IMG/VR virus record: IMGVR_UViG_3300035698_000258
Span: 1 to 25,487 of that record
Strand: one strand, 5' to 3'
DNA length: 25,487 bases
Source: a virus
In this document: piece after piece, positions 1 to 7,437 of the stretch
Layout: each line of letters begins with the position of its first letter
Position numbering within the stretch: position 1 is the first letter of the stretch
Position numbers and translations under genes: made by a program
The notes under the pieces: generated by a model
Databases searched by the model: none
Seen by the model: only the letters and a program-made list of their open reading frames with translations
Told to the model about the DNA's origin: nothing

Positions 1-740
1 TTATTGGTGATGCTTAATTCGGCTGTTGGAATTCGGCAACCAATATCCCAAGCAGATCCAGCGCCTCGCGTCAGGTAGTCATAAAGCACCAGCGCCTGAT
101 TGTTGCTCCAAGCTGTCGCACTGGTTCTGGTATCGAGTATCTTTGCGCCTTTAATCAATGCAGTAACTGTTGGACGGCCCTGAGTGTAGATCTCGCGATC
201 AAACTCGAACCTAACAGCTATCCAAGCGCAACCTCTAAGCCGGTGATTTGTCGTCCACTGTGGAATCTCCGATACCAGAGTAGCGTTGGCTGTCTGCGCT
301 GCTGTTCCGAGACCGGTCAGGATTCTGACCTTGCCGCTATACTTTCCAGAAGTAACCGAGCCGCTGCCATCTATCGTTACGGCGACATCGTTAATAAAGA
401 ACTGCTCGAAGCTTTGGATCTCGTGCGACGCGACAACTTTGATTAAGTGAAGATATTTATTATCGGTTCCAGTGGTAAATCCAGCGACAACTGTTCCGGC
501 CAATCGAGCGTAACCGTACACTAGGATTCTTGAAGCGACCGACGATTTAAGCTCTTGCTTGAGACCGCTTTGTCGAAGCGCAGCAGAGTCAGGCTTAGGC
601 GCTAGGGCGTCCGCGACAATCGCGACACCAGCCGCAACAAAAAGCTTGCCAATAAACGTCAGCGCGTACTCGCCACCGCCAGCCATCACAAGCAATACGA
701 CCGCCGTTACTACCAGAACGGCTTTTACAAACTTAGCCAC
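1..740 (-). CDS. J-like tail hub / tip attachment protein, 5' part (cut by left edge)
   Basis: An open frame of 246 codons starts with GTG at 740 and runs off the left edge. The start is supported by AGAGAGG about 8 bases upstream and by an 8-base overlap with the stop of the peptidase gene. The N-terminus (MAKFVKAVLVVTAVVLLVMA) is hydrophobic and is followed by a second hydrophobic stretch to about residue 46. Next come a segment with VYGYARLAG and then NKYLHLIKVVASHEIQ, and later WSNNQALVLYDYLT. These match the pattern of phage tail-hub/J-family proteins, where a 'yG..R..G' strand, 'N.YLh.v...a.hei' and 'W..NpAl.l.DYLt' are conserved. J proteins form the tail tip and contact the host receptor. 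Its place after the DUF2163-like and peptidase genes fits. The receptor-binding end lies outside the window. Confidence 0.8.
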   Translation of the reverse strand, partial: MAKFVKAVLVVTAVVLLVMAGGGEYALTFIGKLFVAAGVAIVADALAPKPDSAALRQSGLKQELKSSVASRILVYGYARLAGTVVAGFTTGTDNKYLHLIKVVASHEIQSFEQFFINDVAVTIDGSGSVTSGKYSGKVRILTGLGTAAQTANATLVSEIPQWTTNHRLRGCAWIAVRFEFDREIYTQGRPTVTALIKGAKILDTRTSATAWSNNQALVLYDYLTRGAGSAWDIGCRIPTAELSITN

Positions 741-1185
741 AATGCCAACCTCTCTTGATCTCGCTCATCGGAATCTGAACAATTCCATCTGATGCGAATA
801 CGGCGGTCTCGCCAAGACAAACTCCAACCGCCCATTCCTCGATCCCAGATGGTTCGACCGATTCTGGAAGAGGCACTTTAGCCATGCAGACATCGCCTCG
901 CTGCAACAGACCTACATGGGTTGCTTTTTGGCATCCATGCTCAGACATCACGGCGTTCATTGTTCGCAATAGCGTACCCCTGCCCTTCTCCTTTAAGGTT
1001 TTGATCGCGCCAGCCGCAGACTTGTAACCTCTTAGCTTTGCTGCTAGATCGGTTCCTGTAAACGCGAGAACAAGACTGCTTGTGAACAGGCAGCAATCAT
1101 GCGTTCCAAATTTGAACGGTCGGTCTGCTGCCGCTTTGACTTCTGCTAGTAGGATCTCCGGCCATTCTGACTTACGAATTATCAC
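733..1185 (-). CDS. NlpC/P60-like tail-associated peptidase (DUF6950-like)
   Basis: This 150-residue protein contains FKFGTHDCCLF near residues 25-35 and then a TGTDLAAKLRGYKSAAGA segment. That is the pattern of small phage cysteine-peptidase-like proteins (DUF6950/NlpC-P60-like), with HDCC carrying the presumed nucleophilic cysteine. Later histidines (ATHVGLLQRGD) and the GD turn also fit the fold. Such proteins sit in the tail tip and probably cut peptidoglycan during DNA entry. The start overlaps the upstream stop by 4 bases and the stop overlaps the J-like start by 8, so translation is probably coupled. The gene is where gene transfer agents and related phages place their tail peptidase. 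The family assignment is by eye; catalytic activity is inferred. Confidence 0.75.
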   Translation of the reverse strand: MIIRKSEWPEILLAEVKAAADRPFKFGTHDCCLFTSSLVLAFTGTDLAAKLRGYKSAAGAIKTLKEKGRGTLLRTMNAVMSEHGCQKATHVGLLQRGDVCMAKVPLPESVEPSGIEEWAVGVCLGETAVFASDGIVQIPMSEIKRGWHCG

Positions 1186-1847
1186 TTCGATTCCTCTTGC
1201 TCGTCATGCGCTGTTCGTCGAGCATCCCCGCCGTTACCACTTCCGGCTTTAGGAATATTCGTGCTGGAAGCCTTGTCGCCCCAAGCGAGAACTTTGTTCT
1301 GTAATTCCATGACGAATTCTAATCCCAGATCGCCCGGATAGACTCGCTGTTGCTCTTCATCCGTTAAGAGGCTTTCGGAGGTTCGTTTAAGTAGCTGATC
1401 GCGACTCTCGCAAAGAATTTCAATCCCGCCCCGCCCATCGCCATCAACCAGATTCATTACATCCATCTGGCCGCTGAACAGAAGCACGGGATCTGGGATG
1501 ATCGCGTCGGAAGCATCCATAAACACGAGCCATACTTTTGCTGACCGGCCTTGGTAGTTTTCGCCCAGAGCATTCGCTAACAACCCGTCAGCCACGCCGC
1601 TCATTTGGAGTTTGACGCCGTTACTTGAGCCGTCAGAAGATTCTAGTATTCCGTCGACAGATCCCAAGGCTCCTATCCCTAAGTAGTCGTGCGAGGATTC
1701 AGTTGGGAGTGTGGCCGTGAACGGCCTAGTGCCTGTCCAGACATAAACAGGATCGACATCAAAGTCGAGCGCCACGAATCCAAACGACGAGTACTCGACT
1801 GAACTTGCTGCCGCCGAAACCCCAGCCGCTACCGTGCGATCAGTCAT
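1182..1847 (-). CDS. DUF2163-like tail tip / baseplate protein
   Basis: A 221-residue, beta-rich protein. The N-terminal part includes DPVYVWTGTRPFTA and DYLGIGALGSVDGI; the middle has NYQGRSAKVWLVFMD and LLFSGQMDVMNL, as expected for a hub-domain beta-sandwich. Near residues 155-192 it has RTSESLLTDEEQQRVYPGD followed by LQNKVLAWGDK. The 'Q...YPGD.g..yv..l..k...WG' pattern is typical of the C-terminus of DUF2163-type tail proteins. These link the distal tail protein to the J-like hub. The ATG at 1847 has GGAGAG 6 bases upstream. The last 25 residues are polar and low in complexity. It lies between the Dit-like and peptidase genes, the conserved order for this tail type. Confidence 0.72.
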   Translation of the reverse strand: MTDRTVAAGVSAAASSVEYSSFGFVALDFDVDPVYVWTGTRPFTATLPTESSHDYLGIGALGSVDGILESSDGSSNGVKLQMSGVADGLLANALGENYQGRSAKVWLVFMDASDAIIPDPVLLFSGQMDVMNLVDGDGRGGIEILCESRDQLLKRTSESLLTDEEQQRVYPGDLGLEFVMELQNKVLAWGDKASSTNIPKAGSGNGGDARRTAHDEQEESK

Positions 1848-1887
1848 TAAAAACTCTCCACAAAAGCGAATGCAAAGTCGTGATTAC

Positions 1888-2463
1888 CTAACTCGTTGCT
1901 TCCCAATCCACGCTAAGACCCTCGATCCTGAACGTGCCAACGGGGTTCTCGAAAACGATAGCGGTGTTATCGCCCGGAACCACATGAAGAGGCGGCATGA
2001 AGCTTACAGTCGCATTGCCCGATCCGTCCGAGTCTACTTGTTCGGTAATAACCTTTAGCTGGCCGTCGATCTGAACATGGTCGCCGGGAAGCAAAAGGCC
2101 TGTGCCGCTGTTACGCCACCCGTCAGTAGTAATCGATATTCCTGTTTGGCTCGCGCCTTTCACTAGCGGCGTGTCGCTTCCGGTGTCCGCAGATCCGAGG
2201 GGCGTTCTAATGTCTGGATCGAATCCGTAGAACGTTTTAACCGGCCCGTACATGGTCGAGAACCATGCCTTCCACTCTCGGGCCTGAGCCGAAGTCATTG
2301 GAGGGAACGTATACATACCCTCCCATCGATGCCCAGCCTTAACGTCGTGGTTCACTTGCTTGCTGATAGGAGACTCTTGGGTATCGATGTTGAACGCCAT
2401 GCCGAACCGATTGCTTTTTATCGCAGGAGTCGTCGGCAGTGTTCTTGGGTAGGTGATTGCCAT
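1888..2463 (-). CDS. Distal tail (Dit-like) / minor tail protein
   Basis: A 191-residue beta-rich protein beginning AITYPRTLPTTP, with RWEGMYTFPPMTSAQAREWKAW at about residues 47-68, then TFYGFDPDIRTPLG, a glycine-rich middle, and LLPGDHVQIDGQLKVITE. I recognise this as a common siphophage minor tail family: an N-terminal galectin-like beta domain, a helix with 'M....A..W..W', 'F...DP....PlG' and 'GD.v.i.g......'. It probably forms the ring below the tail tube that joins tube to tip. The start codon overlaps the tape-measure stop (TAATG). The position immediately after the tape measure is as expected. It may not belong to the same Pfam family (DUF2460) as the gene-transfer-agent equivalent, although it occupies the same slot. 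Confidence 0.7.
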   Translation of the reverse strand: MAITYPRTLPTTPAIKSNRFGMAFNIDTQESPISKQVNHDVKAGHRWEGMYTFPPMTSAQAREWKAWFSTMYGPVKTFYGFDPDIRTPLGSADTGSDTPLVKGASQTGISITTDGWRNSGTGLLLPGDHVQIDGQLKVITEQVDSDGSGNATVSFMPPLHVVPGDNTAIVFENPVGTFRIEGLSVDWEATS

Positions 2464-4814
2464 TATCTTCGTCCTCGTCGCTGCATCTGATCGAACACCT
2501 GACCAGACGCCATATCAGCTATGAACGGAGCGGCGTTTACGATCTCAGCTCTTACGCTATTTTTAACGTCGGTCGTGAAGGTGATGTTCTGGACTACGTT
2601 CACGCCGCTGCCTCCCATTGCTTTTTTCGTGTTCATCGCATTCGTTACGGTGGCCGGCCCGTTAGGACTGACGATCTCTGGACCACGCTCGCCAACCAGA
2701 GTCGGGCCATTGATTCGACCGCCGCCAGCCTTGCCACCCAAGAAGCTTCCAAAGAATCCAGCGGCTCCACCCGTCACGGCATTTAGGATCGGAGCGATCA
2801 CTAGCAGCCGGAGCATATGGCGCAGCACGTCCTGAAGAACCGCCCTGCCAACATCACCGAATGATCTCATCTTCAGGATAGCATCTTCCAGACCTGCGCT
2901 CAAATTGTCCTTGATCGCAGCACCGGCCTCTTTCCAGTCTTCCGATAGTTTCTTAGGGATAGACTCTCCGCCTCCTGTAGCAGCTCCAGAGCCGCCTGAG
3001 ACGAGCTGCTGCAATTTGTCGAATGCCGCCTGTGCGTCGTCGAGCAGCTGGCTACCAGCACCATCCTCACCAAAGCCGATCATCGCCTTGGCATCAGTCC
3101 ACATCTGACCCATAACCAGAGAGAAATTAGCCATATCTTTTTTAGCATCCGCGCCAGCCTTCTCTAGAACCGAAGACATCAGATCGTTAGCACCATCTTG
3201 ACCCAGCCCATCGGGAATCGATATTGCCCCGAAGAGATCGATGCCTGTCGTTTTCTTAATGCCTTCCTTTAGATAGTCTGGGATCGCGCCCATCATGTCA
3301 GCGAGCAAGGTCTTGAATGGGATCACGACCAGATCATTAAAGCCGTTTACGAACTTCATCTTAAGAACATCCAGTATTCCAGATGCCAAGCCTGTGATCG
3401 TGGTCTTGAACACGACGAACCCTGCAACAGCGGTAGCAATTCCAGCGATCAGGAGAGCAGGGCCAGATGCCATGAAAACGAATGCTGTTTTGACTAGCTT
3501 CGCTCCGGCAACAACCTTCCCGACCATAAACCCGAAAGCCAACGTCATGCCTCCTAGCCCGATAGTCATCATCCCGATAGTCATCAGGAGCGGCCCGAGA
3601 ACGATCAGCAATCCTGCTATTCCTACGATCCACGTCTTGGTCGAGCTGTCGAGGTTTTTAAAGGCGGTGGCGGCTTCTTCGATTGCCACGCTCAGGCTTT
3701 CGACTAAAGGAACGACGACAGGCAGAACGACGTCGCCAAACCTGATCATCAGAGTCTGTATTCTGGACATGGCCTGAGAGAACTTAAATCCAGACTGTTC
3801 CGCTACCGCGTTAAACGCCAGTTCCAGATCCTTAACGCCAGAACCAGCCATCTCCTTAAAGATCTCATTCGACGCTTCGGCATTCTTACCGACAATAGTG
3901 AAGACCGTTCCCAGAGCTTCGACGCTTGGAAACACCTCGCTCAATGCCGTGGCGTCACCGTCGACCGCTTTCTCAACGTCCTGCAACGCGCCAAGCAATC
4001 CTCTAGGCCCTTTCATAGTCTCGCGTAAATCGGCGGCAGATAAACCAAAACTCTCAAGCGCCTTGTCAGCAGCTGGAGTGGTTTTCTGAAGCGCGATTAG
4101 AGTGGCTCGAATAGAGTTGATTGCTGTCGGGGCTTTTACGCCGAGTCGAGTAGTGGCTGCGATTGCAGCACCTACCTCATGGAACTGCACACCCATCTCG
4201 GCGGCGACCGAAATTACATTACCGATGGATGATGCGATTGAGTCTGCTTCTGCCTTACCCAGCTTGACCGTAGCGGCCAGCAATCCAACCGACTGACCGG
4301 CTGTGATATTGGACTCTGCGTAGGCGTTCATAATTGTGGTGGCCGCATCAGCGACTGTCGCTGTATCGCCAAGACCTGCCGCAGATCCTTTAGCTGATTG
4401 CTTGAGCGTGTCCAGAGCCTCGGCTCCGTCCTGTCCGGCAGACGTAATAAAGAATAATCCCTTAGCCAGCTCGTCAGGCCCTTTGCCGACCGCTGTACCT
4501 AGCGCCAAAATATCTTCTCGCCAGCCTTGAACCTGATCCCTAGACTTGCCGACCAAGCCGACGATCTGGGAAAGAGACATATCGAAATCAGAAGAAAGCT
4601 TTCCAGCCGCGATTCCAACACCTAGAACAGGCAGTCCTATTCCAGTGCCGATCTGCCTGCCTAACTTTGTGAAGTTCTTTCCGACTCGATCTAGGGTTCT
4701 GCCGATCCGAGTAGCCATTCGCTCGGTAGCCTTGGCGGCTCTGTCTAGCTGACGCGAGAACGCAGCCATGTCGACGTAGATCTGTACTTCTATTTCACCG
4801 GCTTTCTCAACCAT
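2463..4814 (-). CDS. Tail tape measure protein (TP901-type)
   Basis: The largest gene of the window, 783 residues. The N-terminal part (about 20-55) is a basic, helical segment of ATERMATRIGRTLDRVGK type. From about residue 80 it shows the TP901 tape-measure core with FDMSLSQIVGLVGKSRDQV, LFFITSAGQDGAEALD and VLGVKAPTAINSIRATL-type helices. Residues about 380-470 hold several hydrophobic segments (IVGIAGLLIVLGPLLM and following), the candidate membrane-active part. The C-terminus has GGRINGPTLVGERGPEIV, the common tail of these proteins. It sets tail length and is threaded inside the tube with chaperone help. Its start overlaps the chaperone stop by 8 bases and its stop overlaps the Dit-like start by 1. 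At about 780 residues, the tail should be of medium length. Confidence 0.93.
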   Translation of the reverse strand: MVEKAGEIEVQIYVDMAAFSRQLDRAAKATERMATRIGRTLDRVGKNFTKLGRQIGTGIGLPVLGVGIAAGKLSSDFDMSLSQIVGLVGKSRDQVQGWREDILALGTAVGKGPDELAKGLFFITSAGQDGAEALDTLKQSAKGSAAGLGDTATVADAATTIMNAYAESNITAGQSVGLLAATVKLGKAEADSIASSIGNVISVAAEMGVQFHEVGAAIAATTRLGVKAPTAINSIRATLIALQKTTPAADKALESFGLSAADLRETMKGPRGLLGALQDVEKAVDGDATALSEVFPSVEALGTVFTIVGKNAEASNEIFKEMAGSGVKDLELAFNAVAEQSGFKFSQAMSRIQTLMIRFGDVVLPVVVPLVESLSVAIEEAATAFKNLDSSTKTWIVGIAGLLIVLGPLLMTIGMMTIGLGGMTLAFGFMVGKVVAGAKLVKTAFVFMASGPALLIAGIATAVAGFVVFKTTITGLASGILDVLKMKFVNGFNDLVVIPFKTLLADMMGAIPDYLKEGIKKTTGIDLFGAISIPDGLGQDGANDLMSSVLEKAGADAKKDMANFSLVMGQMWTDAKAMIGFGEDGAGSQLLDDAQAAFDKLQQLVSGGSGAATGGGESIPKKLSEDWKEAGAAIKDNLSAGLEDAILKMRSFGDVGRAVLQDVLRHMLRLLVIAPILNAVTGGAAGFFGSFLGGKAGGGRINGPTLVGERGPEIVSPNGPATVTNAMNTKKAMGGSGVNVVQNITFTTDVKNSVRAEIVNAAPFIADMASGQVFDQMQRRGRR

Positions 4815-4995
4815 CTAGCTTCTCCCTCAATGCGGCGAACTCTAATGAGCTTAACGGCTGTGGCGCTGCCGTCCCGTCTTCATCCTTAGTTACGTGAAAC
4901 TCGGCTAAGCCTTCTGACGCTGCTTCTAGCTCGATAATTGTTGAGCTCCAAAATACCGCAGGGCTCCAAAGGAGTTTGCCAAGCCCTAGCCGCAT
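4807..4995 (-). CDS. Tail assembly chaperone, T-like part (Phage_TAC, pfam09550-type)
   Basis: The ATG-started frame encodes 62 residues beginning MRLGLGKLLWSP, with AVFWSSTIIELEAASEG after it. This matches the small tail assembly chaperones 'fdW..lMr.GLg.L...p..FW..t..El'. The conserved part clearly begins upstream of the ATG: the same frame reads DPFDWKSIMRLGLG, with no ATG, GTG or TTG between. The frame stays open back through the -1 slippery site at 5052-5058. The full form is therefore probably made as the C-terminal part of a frameshift fusion with the upstream gene (186 residues in total). An independent start at 4995 is possible, with GGAAG 6 bases upstream. It assists tape-measure and tube assembly and overlaps the tape-measure start by 8 bases. 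Confidence 0.75.
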   Translation of the reverse strand: MRLGLGKLLWSPAVFWSSTIIELEAASEGLAEFHVTKDEDGTAAPQPLSSLEFAALREKLDG

Positions 4996-5018
4996 GATCG
5001 ACTTCCAGTCGAACGGAT

Positions 5019-5366
5019 CTACCTTTTCTTTGCTCTCGCTTTCGCTTTCGGCTTTGGGCTTTGCTGACCTCCAGCCTGAACGTTGATCGCGTCCATCGCT
5101 TTTCCAAATGCCTCTACTGCATCGAGATCAAACTGCCCGATCTCTTCATTAGAAATATCTTGACCGCCGCCTCTTATCAGAGCGCCGAGCAAGCCTATCA
5201 ATTTCTTTGTCTGAATCTTGCCTCCGGCAAATGCATCACCAAGATCGCTGATGGATTCCAGCTCGAACACTTCCTCGATCTCCGCCATCGCCCCGAGAGT
5301 CATGCACATAATGTATGTGTTGCCACCCGTCTCAAACTCAATTTCTCCGCGTCTTTTGTTTGCCAT
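5019..5366 (-). CDS. Tail assembly chaperone, G-like part (GTA gp10-type)
   Basis: A 115-residue protein: a beta-rich start (RGEIEFETGGNTYIMCMTL), then GAMAEIEEVFELESISDLGDAF, and a helical segment LIGLLGALIRGGGQDISNEEIG. The pattern 'yt.r.t..AlaelE...g..si..l...l' followed by 'l...l.al..gGg..is.e.v' is that of gene-transfer-agent gp10-type tail chaperones. The last 15 residues are a Lys/Ala/Pro tail (SPKPKAKARAKKR). That tail is encoded over the slippery site C CCA AAG, so it is the region bypassed when ribosomes shift. It lies between the tail tube and tape measure genes, the place of lambda G. AAGG lies 7-8 bases before the ATG. The 190-base gap upstream is AT-rich. Confidence 0.78.
   Translation of the reverse strand: MANKRRGEIEFETGGNTYIMCMTLGAMAEIEEVFELESISDLGDAFAGGKIQTKKLIGLLGALIRGGGQDISNEEIGQFDLDAVEAFGKAMDAINVQAGGQQSPKPKAKARAKKR
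5052..5058 (-). promoter_or_regulatory. Programmed -1 frameshift site CCCAAAG
   Basis: The minus strand reads C CCA AAG, with CCA and AAG being zero-frame codons of the G-like chaperone gene. This is the canonical X XXY YYZ heptamer, and lambda uses G GGA AAG at the same place. After a -1 slip the ribosome continues as GCC GAA AGC and so on. It stays open through the T-like frame to the stop at 4807, restoring the conserved DPFDW motif. The zero-frame stop is 33 bases downstream of the site. I saw no obvious strong downstream stem-loop by eye. Confidence 0.75.
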
Positions 5367-5392
5367 TTCGATGCCTTTTTAGTGAATTATAA

Positions 5393-5402
5393 TTATCGAT
5401 AA
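5393..5402. repeat. Palindrome TTATCGATAA, copy 1
   Basis: An exact 10-base palindrome, 27 bases upstream of the G-like chaperone start and next to the TATAAT at 5386-5391. An identical copy lies 125 bases away at the other end of the same gap. I found no third exact copy by eye. It could be an operator half or simply AT-rich sequence. Confidence 0.4.
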
Positions 5403-5517
5403 AGGTGATCTAGTTAAGTGCCCTATATCATCCAAACTAATCCTGACGTTTAAAGTGCGAGCCTATAGCTCAACACTACTTTTAATTAAACCTCTCAGAT
5501 CGGCTCAGGTTGCGCCG

Positions 5518-5527
5518 TTATCGATAA
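5518..5527. repeat. Palindrome TTATCGATAA, copy 2
   Basis: The second exact copy of the 10-base palindrome. It lies 30 bases beyond the stop of the shorter tail tube gene. Confidence 0.4.
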
Positions 5528-5556
5528 TCTCAAAGTCAAGCTTTTATTTAATCTTA

Positions 5557-5946
5557 TTACGCCGCTGCAAACGTTACCGCACCCGAACTCTCAAGAGAGA
5601 TCGAGTAAGTCACTTCACCGTTGTACTCACCGGCTTGCTCACAACTTGTCACCTGAAAAGAGCCTGTGTATGTGTCGCCAGACTCGAACTCCAGAACAAA
5701 CGAATTAAGAGACTTCGCGATGACGTAGCCGCGTACTGTCGCGAGGTTGCCATTATCAACAAAAACACCAGAGGCAGAAATAGACATACTCGTCACTCCG
5801 CCACCAGCCAACAACTCTTTCCAGCCAGCAGAGTCTTTGTTGGTGATCTCGACCTCTTCACCATTCAAGGTGAAAGCCGTAGTCCTCATTCCGGCGATTG
5901 CTGTTCCCGCCAACTTCAATACAAATGCTGAGCCTTTTTCTGCCAC
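5557..5946 (-). CDS. Major tail tube protein, short paralogue
   Basis: A 129-residue protein starting with GTG at 5946, with AAGGAG 8 bases upstream. It has AGMRTTAFTLNGEEVEITNKDSAGW at about 18-43, then SMSISASGVFVDN, LEFESGDTYTGSFQVTS and GEYNGEVTYSISLESSG. This is the Phage_tail_2/TP901-1-type tail tube pattern: 'm..t.ftlnge.vdvTnkdS.gw...l.g', a 'sisgsGvf.d' strand and 'ngev.ys.slessG' near the end. Such proteins stack as hexamers to form the tail tube. The gene directly upstream is a close paralogue with an extra inserted domain. The short form is probably the main tube subunit, because it matches the usual family length and is closest to the chaperone genes. Confidence 0.87.
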   Translation of the reverse strand: MAEKGSAFVLKLAGTAIAGMRTTAFTLNGEEVEITNKDSAGWKELLAGGGVTSMSISASGVFVDNGNLATVRGYVIAKSLNSFVLEFESGDTYTGSFQVTSCEQAGEYNGEVTYSISLESSGAVTFAAA

Positions 5947-5958
5947 GATACTTCTCCT

Positions 5959-6606
5959 TTAGGTATTATCGACTGGTGTGATGACGCCGCTGGATTCCAG
6001 AGACATGGAATAGGTAACTTCGCCATTGTGTTCGCCAGCATTCTCGACTGACAAAACTTGAAACAATCCCCAGTACTCATCGCCTGATTCAAACCGAATC
6101 GTAAACGTGTCGAGAGTTTTGGCAATCGCCTGAACCTGTAATCTTTTAGCCGCAGCATCATCCTGAAAAACTCCAGCGGCAGAGATCGACATCTTGATTA
6201 CGCCAGCGCCAGCTTTAAGAGTTTTCCATCCAGCAGAATCTTTAGTCGTAATCTCGACAGACTCACCGTCCAGAGTAAACGCGGTGGATCTCATTCCGGC
6301 AGTGGTTATGAGCTTTTGTGCGGAGTGAGTGCCTGTTCCGGTTCCAGTAAAAGAAATTGTCCCTGCTCCGGCGATGGCGTCAGCTTTTGTCGCGTGTATA
6401 GTAATCGCGTTTGCTCCGGCAACCTTTGCATAATATAAGCTGCTTGCTGCAAGTTCTGAAGGGAGTGACCCTCCTGAATTAGTAAGAATGAACGGATCTC
6501 CATTGCTCAGACCATGCGCTGTATAATTTACGTTATTAGGTGATAGCGTCACAACCGCCGCAACCTCAGTTTGCTTTAGTAAAAACTCTAAACCTTTTTC
6601 GGCCAT
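5959..6606 (-). CDS. Tail tube paralogue with inserted beta domain
   Basis: A 215-residue protein. Residues 1-12 and 104-215 match the neighbouring 129-residue tube protein (MAEKG start, GMRSTAFTLDGESVEIT, KDSAGW, MSISAAGVF, FESGDEYWGLFQV, GEHNGEVTYSMSLESSG), well over half identical by eye. The extra residues, about 19-103, form a separate module with YTAHGLSNGDPFIL, GGSLPSELAASSLYYA and FTGTGTGTHSAQ. That pattern ('H.l.nGdpv.l..sGg.lP..l...t.Yyv' then 'tgtGtgth') is a repeated surface module of phage structural proteins. It would probably decorate the tube or form its end ring. AGGGGA lies 8 bases before the ATG. Both proteins may be tube subunits in mixed rings. Confidence 0.82.
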   Translation of the reverse strand: MAEKGLEFLLKQTEVAAVVTLSPNNVNYTAHGLSNGDPFILTNSGGSLPSELAASSLYYAKVAGANAITIHATKADAIAGAGTISFTGTGTGTHSAQKLITTAGMRSTAFTLDGESVEITTKDSAGWKTLKAGAGVIKMSISAAGVFQDDAAAKRLQVQAIAKTLDTFTIRFESGDEYWGLFQVLSVENAGEHNGEVTYSMSLESSGVITPVDNT

Positions 6607-6624
6607 GATCGATCCCCTGTCAGG

Positions 6625-7041
6625 TTAGGCTGTGACGCTCAACAGCAATTCAACCGAAAGTATCCGGCCATAAACTTTGTCTTCGTCTGCGATTCTAGGC
6701 CCAGACACGCTAACGTAAATCGTCTTGAATCCCGTAACCGAAATGCTGCTTCGATGAAACAGCGTTCTGATTCTTTCAGCTAGAGCTTCGATAGTAACCG
6801 TCGATCCCGTTCGGTCGGCGTACACCCGAATGTCTCGGATGATTCTTCGGCCTGTCGTGTCTTTGCTGTCGTTAGGTGTATCTGCTATCTCGCCAGAAGT
6901 GATTATGTATGGAAGCTCGACGTCCTTGGGAACCGGCTCGTAAGTGAAGATCGCTGGACGACCATCCCAAGTTTTGACGACATCAGTAAGCGCGGTGTCA
7001 CCCGATAACAATCCGTAGAAGGCTGCGCTTAATGCACTCAC
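6625..7041 (-). CDS. Tail completion / tail terminator protein (DUF3168)
   Basis: A 138-residue protein with a GTG start that overlaps the previous stop by 4 bases. It has LYGLLSGD-type beginnings (AAFYGLLSGDTALTDVV), RPAIFTYEPVPKDVELPYIITSG at about 27-50, then DTTGRRIIRDIRVYADRTG and an AERIRTLFH segment. 'v...vP....lPyi.ig......d.k...g.....di.vws...g......la..i...L' is the DUF3168 tail-completion pattern. It caps the tail and mediates joining to the head. The position between the HK97 gp10-like gene and the tail tube genes is standard. Confidence 0.85.
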   Translation of the reverse strand: MSALSAAFYGLLSGDTALTDVVKTWDGRPAIFTYEPVPKDVELPYIITSGEIADTPNDSKDTTGRRIIRDIRVYADRTGSTVTIEALAERIRTLFHRSSISVTGFKTIYVSVSGPRIADEDKVYGRILSVELLLSVTA

Positions 7042-7436
7042 TTGGCTAAGATCCTCGTTATATCGTTTCTTCTTTGCAGTAGCGGTGGCCGTAAAAATGG
7101 TCGAGCCGCCATCCTGCTTGTTCCAAACTCCAGAGCCGATGCCTTCTTGCCCTGAGTCGATCCGTAGGTTCCAACGACCCTAGATGGCTCGGATCTTACA
7201 TCGGCAACGATACTTCGCACAAGGTCGCCCTCTACTCGCTTAGGTGGATCGCCCGGAGCCGAAGGGTTAGAGCCACGTCTGGCCTTGCCGCTGCCTGTTG
7301 TGGGCTGGCTTATATTGATAGAGACAATCACGTCGTTTCGCAGCATCTGGACGACCATACCCATATTCGTTTCGATGTCGCCGCGAACTTTGACCGCTAT
7401 TCTTCCGCCGTTCCAGATGACCTTTGGCTTCTTCAT
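7038..7436 (-). CDS. HK97 gp10-like neck / tail-joining protein
   Basis: A 132-residue basic protein. It shows VRGDIETNMGMVVQMLRNDVIVSI, then GSGKARRGSNPSAPGDPPKRVEGDLVRSI, and near the end GTYGSTQGKKASALEFGTSRMAARPFLRPPL. 'SapGepPr...G.L..Si' and 'YA..lEfGt.rm.aRPFlrPa' are the hallmarks of the HK97 gp10/minor tail family, found at the head-tail interface. The stop overlaps the next gene's GTG start by 4 bases. The start is 1 base after the head-closure gene's stop. Confidence 0.88.
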   Translation of the reverse strand: MKKPKVIWNGGRIAVKVRGDIETNMGMVVQMLRNDVIVSINISQPTTGSGKARRGSNPSAPGDPPKRVEGDLVRSIVADVRSEPSRVVGTYGSTQGKKASALEFGTSRMAARPFLRPPLLQRRNDITRILAK

Positions 7437-7437
7437 T

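Larger units (their letters stand above)
5367..5556 (-). other. AT-rich intergenic region between tail tube and tail chaperone genes
   Basis: This is the most AT-rich non-coding stretch in the window and has no gene-like frame on the minus strand. It contains two exact copies of the palindrome TTATCGATAA near its two ends and a TTAATTAA in the middle. A perfect TATAAT on the minus strand (5386-5391) lies just upstream of the chaperone ATG, but no convincing -35 hexamer stands 16-18 bases before it. The region may separate high expression of the tail tubes from lower expression of chaperone and tape measure. No hairpin with a T-run was seen. Confidence 0.45.

Noticed and set aside
3295-3777. 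Long plus-strand open frame (160 codons) inside the tape measure gene
   Set aside because: Antisense shadow of a clearly coding minus-strand gene; low-complexity composition and no ribosome binding site or domain.
4886-5107. Minus-strand 73-codon frame across the chaperone junction
   Set aside because: It is the third frame there; the conserved chaperone motifs lie in the other two, linked by a -1 shift.
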